Part shown: one piece after another, positions 23,705 through 64,000 of the stretch
Numbering within the stretch: position 1 is the stretch's first letter
How the letters are laid out: each line of letters begins with the position of its first letter
NCBI RefSeq assembly: GCF_001640805.2
Contig: NC_066853.1
Coordinates: 26,366,378 to 26,430,377 of the forward strand
Source of the DNA: Lates calcarifer
Taxonomy: Eukaryota; Chordata; Actinopteri; Centropomidae
Direction of reading: 5' to 3'
Length of the DNA: 64,000 bases
Notes under the pieces: generated by a model
What the model was told of the DNA's origin: nothing
The model's database searches: none
What the model saw: only the letters and a program-made list of their open reading frames with translations
Translations under genes and position numbers: made by a program

Positions 23705-26700
23705 AATGATCATTGTAAACACACACACAGCAGCTGAGCTACAACACAGGTACTCCCACAGTAACTGTCACGAGCGGACATAAATGTGCTTCTAATGGCC
23801 GTCAAAGCCCGAGCAGACCCCCCGTCTGCCAGGTGACAGTATCCTCTCGTGACTTGCTCTATTACCAGCTGTCACTCTGAATTCTGGGAGGTAGGCTTCT
23901 AGCTGAACTTAATACTGTGTAATGTGCTACAGTGAACCCTGTTCCAACACTGTGTTAGTGGCTGTGACTGGACATTTCCAGTCAGCTACAGCAGCTGTCA
24001 GGCAGCTGATGAATGAACTTTGTCACTGTGAGGAATAAATGAAGCAAAAGATGCTGATCATCTAATGTGGTAGTGATTTCAGTGCCCTGCCTGATGAAAC
24101 ACAACACTCCATGTACTGGATGAAGTGAAGCTTCACCCGCTGGTGTTTCTAGATGAAAAAAACAGGGATCACCAACGTTAGTAAAGTTAATGAATGTCTG
24201 TACCATGTTTTATTATGATCTATCTATTCCATTTGTTCTAGAACAAAATGGTGGACAAACCTACCAACTGACCACCAATCCCAGAGCCACATTATCATCA
24301 TGAAAAATCAAATCTACATCACTCAGGATACAATACATAAAAACACATTCCAGTCACTCAAATCGCTTCCTCTGCAGAATTTAATTTGTTGCTTGGGTAT
24401 TTTGTTACAGATCAACAGTATCACTCCATATACAACTACAAGTACAGTATTTTGTACAGTTCATATTCAAATACATAGTTTTCATTGGCTTATTTACAAA
24501 ACACATTTTTATGTACATGTTTTCATGTCAGTGCAATGTCACTTTCTTTCAACAAACACCTTACAAAAAAATTCTTTAAATTAACACGTCTGGTTTAGAT
24601 CAGACAGAAATGAACTTAAATAAGAAGAGGCTACAGACACTGACAGACAGCTCAGTAGTAGATTGCACTGCCTGCAACACTGAACTATTCCTCTGGTGGG
24701 TGGGGACAGTGGGGGCAGGTTTCAGATGTTAGCCCTGTGTCTCAGTTCTGTTGGGCAGAAAATCTTTGTTCCTGGATTTTGAAAATTGTGCTGAAATTAA
24801 CCCCAACTTTAAACATTGTATTTTTGCAAATACAATAAGCTACAGGTGTGGTAAGCTTAGCATCACACAAGTAGCCCTTTGAGGGCACATTCACAGCCAA
24901 AGAGGAAGAAAATAAGTTGACAACTATTGCACCTTTAAATGAAGCAAGCATTACCAATTGAGTACTCAAGAGATAATTCCTTAGTAAAATTTTCCCTTTG
25001 AGCCACGTGATGACAAACACTGACACAAACTGGACATCTTCTACAGCTCGGTGCAAAGGCATTGGGATGGAGGGAAAAAAAAGCCGGGCAAGCAAACATA
25101 AATAGCACTCATATGTACATTTCCATTTGTTCAACAAACGTACTCTTTGCAAAGGAAAATAAAGTTTCATTCAGTGACAGATATCTCTCCAAATACATCC
25201 ATAATGACACCACCTTCTCATAAATACAGCAGCTAAAAAGGGGCGAACACAGAGATTCATCTCCTGTGATCTAGAAGACAAAGTGGGAAATCACTGGGAG
25301 CCACTGACCGTCTGCTGTCTGTTCACAGTGATTAGACTGAGCCCTGCACAGGAGGAGCTCCACACATGCTGCTACACAGCAGACACACATCTCTGCTGCT
25401 CAACTCCACACAGCAAAACATGGGTTTGTTCACTTCAAACTAACCTCAACTGTCACATCAAACTTTGAGATAAAAACCAAATTTAGAATTTACATGAAAC
25501 TGTTGTTTAGATTCAGCGAGAAAAAAAAGTTGATCTAAATGTTGGGTCCAGTGATGGAGATAAGCTTTTACATATCCAACTACAGTCCAGACACACACTA
25601 CATCGACAGATTCAACAGGCTTTGGTTACTTTCAAAGTATAAATAAATAGTAAACTTAAACCATCTGATATCAGTGGTGCGGTTTCCACAGAGCACAATA
25701 TAGTTCTGAACTTTCTTAATAATTTCCTACAAGTTTCCTGGAAAGAAAAAGTAATTGTATCAGCACTCAAACAGTTCTGAGACATTTACTGCAGCTGTGT
25801 TCCTCAGTACTTGTTGCTTTCCAGCAATGTTTCCATAAAACAATCCAAAATTAAATGAAATGTTAAATAAATATTCATTTATTACTAATTTAATATGGAG
25901 ACATTAATTTTAATTAATTAACTGGAAGTGTAATTGAACACAGAGTCCATTTCCTCTTTCACTAGTACCAGATCACATAGTTCTTTGTGGGAACCTTCCA
26001 GAAAAATTGACACATCACTTGCTTTTAGGAAATTACTGGGTCCATGGGACCTGTCGGGCCTGGATTAAGCCATTAGGGAGCCCATATGCAAGAATGGGAA
26101 AGAGTTATATGCACCATATTATTATAATATCAAGTGAAATACTTAAGGTATTAAAACTAGATTTTGACACAGGAGCCACTCACACTGAGCTCTTTCTTCT
26201 ATCATCAAACATTTTTTCAAGTTAGGTTTGAGGCTCACGAAAGTCCACTTTACCCAGCTGATAATCCACCTTAAGGACCAAGAAAATCACGTTACTGAAG
26301 CTTCTACAGATGTTTAGCTGGGCACCATCTTCCAAATGAGATTTCAGAGACAAATGTGTATGTGCTCCATTTATGGCGACACTGAGATGTTTTAAAAATG
26401 GCCTTTTAAACAGTAACTTAACACCCCCTGAAAATCTTGTTTCTGTTGACTTGTGGTTGAGCTCATCTTACTGTAGTGACATAAAGGTGTTTGGCAAGAC
26501 ACCATTACATTACTGCTGACTGTGGTTGGAGTTCACCACACCCAGCGGTGATCCCAGTCAAACATGCTTGAAACTTTGAGGCAGAGAGAGCAGAGAAACC
26601 CTGCTTCTCAGCTGAGTGTTAAAAAGGAACTCCACTGATTTCACACATTATAGATCATGGGGAGTACGACTGCATATGTGAAAAAAAGCTGTATGAAGCC

Positions 26701-28361
26701 TTTTGTGGCTCCAGAGGGAGCAGCATGAACTCTAATAAATGTCCTCATGTGATGTCACTTGAGTCAATGTTGTCTGGGCAAATTTTGAAAATGAAATAAA
26801 TCTGGAGGTGTGGAGTTAGACACACTGCTTGCAGTTGAATTGCATTGTGGGTAATGTAGAAGCCAGGTTTTACCAAGAAAAAAAGAGTGTGGCACTAAAT
26901 CTGTGGAGTTCTCTTTTAAGTTACTCTTTAAATAATATAATGTTAAAATGAAGGTAAAATGATTTCTTGCCTAGGATAAAGGGATCCCCAATGTCCCAAC
27001 TCTTTCTGGTTTCTTAGTGGGCAGGGTATGATCATTAACAATGCATTTGAATCTCAACAGTTGAGGGCTGCAGTGGGTGAAAGGTACATGTCGTGACAGT
27101 GCTGTGATGATAAGCCTATCTGCTCTAGGTGTGGCTTTAAGATAAATATCCATTCCTGACCTGAAGTGGCTCCTGCCTTAAAACAATAAAATAAATCTTT
27201 TATAAAAAAAAACAATACATTTGTAGAATCAAAAAAAAAAAAAAAAAAAAAAAGAATCAAACATATACTGTATATTATTCTGTATATAGTAATGTTGGGT
27301 ATCTTTCTTCTGAAATCATGGCACCTGTTCTAAGAAAACCAAGATTCATACTCAAGATTTCTGAGAGAGCTTTTCTGTACTGGATACACACAGGTCAACA
27401 TTGCACAAATCACCACTGACATTTGGCAGCTATGGGATGAAACACAGTTTGGACAAAATGCCTGATTTCATGTGGACATCAGGACCTGTGTGAGTATCCT
27501 AAGAAGCAGGGAGAGATTTTGAAATGTGTGTACCATGTCTCCTCCACGGGAAGGAAGCATTTGCTTATTATTACTAATACTGTCACAGACTCTAAGGGTA
27601 CAGTTGGCTGACAGGACTGCAAGAAGCGATGAGGTAGCGTATGACTTATATTTTCCTTGGTGACACTATCGCTAATAAAACCTTTGGAGAACCATTTTTT
27701 AAAAGTACACTAGATGCCAAATTTCAACATTATGTTGACCTGTGGCATCAAATATGACATCAACACAGGTTTTTTAAACTCTTGGGTCCCATTTACATTT
27801 GGCATTAAAACGTCATCTGTATCCAATCATTGGCCTTCCATTTACACCAGGAATTCATTATGTCCTTCCTCAGGTAAGGTGTCAGGACTCAGATCACATC
27901 TTAACTCCAGGTGTAAATCTTTTTTTTTTTTTCATTCTGAAATCACAAGTGATTAATGCACAATAACAAAGCAACATCACTTCATGACTTGGCCATACTG
28001 GCATACATTCAGAGATGTGTTAGTATGCAAGTATGTGTTACGTGTATGCTATGGCGAGGGTTGTTCACATGAGGAGGGGAGGAGGGGTTTGTTTTGTAGG
28101 GCTCAGCAAAGTGCACCAGTTTAGTGCTTTCACCGGGGCTTCATTGTTGTCTTGGCAAACCTTTGCACCAACCCATGTTTGCGATCAAATGTAGAAAGTG
28201 CTGCGACGCATCTCTATAGACAGAGAGCACAGTCTGATTCTAGTCATTAGCAGTTTGTGAGAATTCTTCAGAATGATCTGAACGTCTGGTTCTTCCCACT
28301 CAGAGCAGCAGGAGGGAGCAAAGAGCAGGTGTAGTGCTGGCTGATGGAAGACAACGTGCGA

Positions 28362-59716
<31,355 letters not shown>

Positions 59717-62700
59717 CTGGAACACAAAACACACAGCAGAATGTGAAAACATGGACAACTTCACACTCCCATTGTGTTCACACTGTCAACAACATGGTTA
59801 ACAAGTTAGCAGAAGTCCATTCATTTACAGAGCTGACAACAGGGAAACTCAATGCCAATGTGTGGATAAACGACAGGCTTGTCTCAGAGCAGATTTTACC
59901 AAAGACATCAGCTGTCACCAATTAGTCTGATTACAGCATTCTCTCATTTTCATATCAATGTAGTTGTGTTTCACAGACAATAACATGGGTTAATGTAATC
60001 TTACTATATGTAAAATCGACTTCAGTCTAATGAGGGAGCCTTCACTTAAGTTTAAAATAAGGTAAAGCCCATTATCAATGTGCTGACTGTGAGAGGGCCT
60101 GTGTCCCATTTCCCAAACATAATTTACACTTTGACAGCAGAACAGTGGGCACACTGGCAGATGACTTATGACACAGGGTATCAAACTATAAGATTACTTT
60201 GTTTCTGGATACACAGCTTGTTCAAATTTTTTTGTTCAAGTGCAAATCTCCTTTGGTCTTTTATTTCATCTCCCCACCCACACACAAAGACACATGAGCC
60301 CATCTAAACAAACTACAGCATCTGAAATTAGGGAAGAGCGAGAGAAGAGACAGAAAATTTAAGGGAGAGGGCCAGAGTATAGGCATGTGGGAAAAAAACA
60401 CATTTAAAATAGCAGCAGATAAAACATTCAGCAATAGTGTGTGATATGATCCGACAAAAAAGGGGATGATAAGGTGTGTATTCTGTGTCTCAGCAGGAGC
60501 CAGTCCTGTCTTTTAAAAAGGTGTACAAGCTGGTCAAGATGCAGTTACTCCCATATGGCGGTGCTGTCTATAAAAAAACATGTCTGATTTTTTCAGAGAA
60601 CGTTGAGGCTTACACAGGGTTTTGTTTGTGGAAACATTGTGGTCCCACCTCAGCACCCCTCTGCTGATCAAATTATTTGGGTCTAACCACAGAAAACATT
60701 GAGGAAAGAGGTAAAGCAGGCTTAGTACTTGTCTACTCTGAAAATTATTGGTGACTTCAGTTTGTTCAAGTCTGCCTCATTAAAAAATATGTTTTACTTA
60801 TCGTTATTTGCATTAGATGTTTGAGCTTCACTGTGCAGAATGACAAGAGCAGAGTCTGACGCTAGTTTTCACATTCATCTGCTGAAGGAGGAAACTTTCT
60901 CTGTGATCAGCTTAAGCATAAGCACACAAGATGATTTTGTGACATCAGAAATAGGTTGGAGCCAATCACTGTCCAGTATGGTATGAAATGTGAAGACTCC
61001 ATGTCAAATACACTGAGAACGGGTTTAACAGGAATAAAATAAATAAATAAAACATTTGCATTGATTTTTCAGTAAGGAAGAATGAATAGATGTAATTTTA
61101 AGAATTTTTATCTTTTTTGAGAAAAAAAAAACCCAACAGATAATTATTTAATGCAGAGTATTTTTATGTATCATAAAATGTGTCTGGAGAAGATCTTTAA
61201 GCTTTATTTATTAAAGAAGTCTAAATATTAAAAAAGAAAGAAATAAGAGAATAAAATACACTTATACATAATAACACACAGATACTATCTCTTTCGAGTG
61301 AATTAGACGTCCATGCAGAGGGGTGCTGTTGTCATTTAGCTGCACTCAGGAAACAAAATAGAAGGTTGTAGAGCAGCGTGTCTGGCATGCATGTCAACCA
61401 TGGGGAGGTGACTCTGCAGTCAGTGAGCTGATGAAGTGTATCTGTGGCAGTAGGTCACACACAGCAGAGGAGCTTCACATGTGGTTTAAAACAGGAAGTG
61501 TGTCATATTATGCAAACTTCCAAACTAAAGCTGTATTCTCATCACCTACAGTGTTCTATTACTGAAAATGTTTTCCCAGAGGTAACAAAGAAATACTACA
61601 GTGTAACCACCTTCCTTATTCACATGTTAGTATAATAATAGATAGACATTAAACAGACAAGACGGGTCTAATGAATGACATAATTGGTTGCATTTTGGGA
61701 AAGATAGGGACAACTGTTTTTTTAGTGGACTCATATAACAGACAAACAGTCAAGATTCATTGGCCTCTGATACTTCACTTTTCACCTTTTTTTTAAAAAA
61801 ACTTAACAAGTTAAGAAAGATTGCCCGTCATGTAGTTTACAAAGTCATATTCCTTGACGGCCTGCTTGACTGCGTTCACTTCCCTGGTGAGATGGCAGAA
61901 TGACATCTGTCACAATGTCTAATGCCACAAAGACACAGAAGTGTTGTTTTGACTGACAGTTTATTTGCATCATGAGTCAGACTACTGTTTTTCAGGGCAG
62001 GAACAATTTTTAACATGGATAATTATTTTTTAAGCACACTCATATGTAAGGGAGTTTTTAAAAGTGAATGTGGTATCTACCCAGAAATTCAGGGGAAAGC
62101 CCAGAGACAAGTCATGTATTGCTACTGGTCTATCCCAATGCCTAGTGCTTTGAGGACAGTACAGTCATCGCCAATAGAATGTAACAGAAAATTCAAATTA
62201 TTATTATTTATCATCAAATTATGATGCCATATTAATACATTAACTGCATTCCATTATATGTGATTCAGTGCTGTTTGTCATAGGTTCTCCATGTGCTTTC
62301 TTCCAGAAGATACTTGGAGTTTTTATAATGGTAGTGAGAGCACTGTCACTGAAAAATCTGTCAGTGTGTGTTAGTGTGTTAGTTAGTTAGTTCAGTTGGG
62401 TTGAGATGTGTTTATTGTGAGGCCCATGACATATGATTCACAAAATCTTGGGCCAACTTTGATGTGTTTTGTAATCACAGGGTATGGAAAAATGCCTTTC
62501 CCGATTTGAAATTACGATGCACTGAAAAGCCAAAAGTCAGACTGTGAAGAGTCTCAAAACTCAGCACAAAGCCTTTCAAAGTCTAATTATGTCAGATGTA
62601 TTAATGTTGACTATATACGTATGTGTAAAATGCTGATATTTATTCATGTTGCACTGCATTTATTTGCAACACAGTTTTACATTATGGATTGTCATTTGTG

Positions 62701-63366
62701 AGTGCCATAAAATACCCACAACTGTCGATAATATAACAGATTTGTCAACAATATTGAAATTAATTTCTCTCCATATTTTGTTGATCTTGTACATTACAAA
62801 GCTAGAATTACCACCTTATAGTCGTACGCCTCTGCCTACCGATCTAATTAGTTAGTTAGCGTGTGAAAAAAACATGTTTTGTGCCATCCCAGTGACCACT
62901 GACCACCAAATTCTAATTAGTTCATCTTTGAGTCCAAGGCACCAAATTTTGACCGACAGACAACCCAAAAACATGATGCCTCCAGCCACTTTTGATGCTG
63001 GCATGGAGGCATAAAAAGAAGCTAATTTTGACTAACTTTGCCAAGATGCTGACTGGACATGTGTAACACAGAAAAGTTATGCAATGTGTGATTTGTTTCA
63101 GTGGCATCTGTCCAACTCAGTTAGACCTGTGATTTAGCCTTGCTTTCAATTCAATAACCTTAACCCTCAACTCCAGTTTAGAGAAGTTCAAAACATTTAG
63201 TTTAGTTAAGACTGTAAGAGGTGTGTGAATATAACTTTTTCTGTGAGGACAGTCATTTCATGATCTACTAGTGCATCAATTCAGGCATCGACAGTACAGG
63301 CTTCGGTTCAGACAATAACTACTAAAATCCTTCCCTCTGAATGGGACAGTGTACCACTGAGGTCTA
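59717..63366. other. USP32 upstream intron, no exon found
   Basis: Upstream of the first USP32 exon in the window I see no match to the missing N-terminal residues (start codon exon, ELKRLKDAFKRT-type exon) on the minus strand, and no gene on the plus strand. The sequence is AT-rich with short poly-A runs. Confidence 0.5.
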
Positions 63367-63368
63367 TA

Positions 63369-63579
63369 CGAGGGGGCTTGAAAAAGTTTGTGGAAAAAGT
63401 ACATAGCTAAAAATCATATGCAGGGATTTTGATTTCAATGCACCTGTACGTTCTCGTACTAACGTGTCATAACATGTTCTAACATGAACCCTTAAATGCA
63501 TGTTGCAAAGCAAAAATAAATATCATAAAACCATTTTTTCCAACTGTCCTTTTTCCACAAACTTCTTGAAGCCCCCTCG
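63369..63579. mobile_element. Mariner-type miniature inverted-repeat element
   Basis: A 211-base element has ends CGAGGGGGCTTGAAAAAGTT (left) and the complement of CGAGGGGGCTTCAAGAAGTT (right). Both continue TGTGGAAAAAG, giving inverted repeats of 31 bases with two differences. TA flanks both sides (63,367-63,368 and 63,580-63,581). The roughly 150-base interior does not code for a transposase. Confidence 0.85.
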
Positions 63580-64000
63580 TATGTGTGTACCATTAAGTGA
63601 TATAATGTGATAGGACAAAGCAGAAAATGATACTGGATGCATGTAAGCATGTATTAATTCAGAAGAACTCCTCAGATGATGGGAAACACAGTTGATGGTA
63701 TTGCAGCCAAATCTGAGCCATCTTTTTTGGAACACTGATTCCATTTTTATCCATTACAAAGTATTGTGGATCCTCTCTGCCTAACTCTGAATCTGAACAC
63801 TGGCAAGTAATCAAAAGAAGAATATATTTAAACACATGACAGATCTGCTTTTTGTAAAAAGTGCTCCTGAGATTTCTTTGCATGAAAAATGATGTATGCT
63901 TCTTGACTGACTGGTTAGGCTGAGGCTTTCTTTGAACTATGCAGCAGACATGTTTCTGTTTGAAGAAACCAGCAGTAAGCTTGCATCTGGACCACTGTCA

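Larger units (their letters stand above)
21619..28361. other. Intergenic DNA and USP32 3' flank
   Basis: This interval separates the start of the STYK1-like gene from the USP32 stop codon and holds no recognisable protein-coding exon. It includes the repeats at 22,600-23,020 and 23,560-23,704 and a poly-A run at 27,231-27,253. The left-hand part of the USP32 side is probably 3' UTR; an AATAAA on the minus strand near 25,878-25,883 is a candidate end. The longest frame (142 codons, minus, 24,742-25,170) has no recognisable domain and no splice context. Confidence 0.45.

Noticed and set aside
24742..25170. 142-codon open frame on the minus strand
   Set aside because: No recognisable domain, no splice context, and it lies in the USP32 3' flank; probably chance.
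63523..63883. Minus-strand frames ending in GGFKKFVEKGQ
   Set aside because: That part is simply the right inverted repeat of the miniature element at 63,369-63,579.

Overview
The window is genomic DNA from a teleost fish. It carries vertebrate genes split into many short exons with GT-AG introns, fish-type transposable elements (Tc1/mariner, hAT, Harbinger, tRNA-derived SINEs, retroelement 3' tails) and AT-rich introns full of microsatellites. No bacterial-style operon, phage, CRISPR array or viral gene was seen. Species cannot be told; a ray-finned fish with fairly compact introns fits best.

All four recognisable genes lie on the minus strand. From left to right: (1) the first coding exon of ULK2, an autophagy-initiating kinase, with the rest of the gene off the left edge; (2) a complete three-exon TMEM97 (sigma-2 receptor), 177 codons of protein; (3) a complete eleven-coding-exon STYK1-like transmembrane (pseudo)kinase of 429 residues; (4) USP32, a membrane-anchored ubiquitin hydrolase, represented by its last 32 coding exons (1,527 residues). 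The roughly 62 N-terminal residues of USP32 lie off the right edge. I derived exon borders by hand from splice-site consensus, reading-frame phase and remembered mammalian family sequences. Every phase closes, which is strong internal support.

Region by region: 1-630 ULK2 exon; 630-5,400 upstream/intergenic DNA with a decayed Tc1-like transposon; 5,413-8,705 TMEM97; 8,706-13,400 intergenic, with a possible sterol-response promoter next to TMEM97 and a GTGGAGG-type minisatellite; 13,401-21,618 STYK1-like gene, with Tc1 fragments and a hAT element in its introns; 21,619-28,361 USP32 3' flank; 28,362-59,716 USP32; 59,717-64,000 part of a USP32 intron containing a mariner-type miniature element.

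The genes are not an operon. They share the broad theme of membrane turnover and trafficking (autophagy, sterol handling, ubiquitin removal), but that is a synteny effect. ULK2, TMEM97 and USP32 all sit on human chromosome 17, so this is probably an ancestral linkage block. I did not find a clearly new biological system. The most unusual signals are: (a) splicing architecture in USP32 (a GC-AG intron backed by a GA repeat, three acceptors built on UG repeats, one exon bracketed by complementary UG/CA repeats); (b) a STYK1-like kinase with changed catalytic motifs and a tyrosine-bearing tail; and (c) a sterol-element/CCAAT pair upstream of TMEM97.
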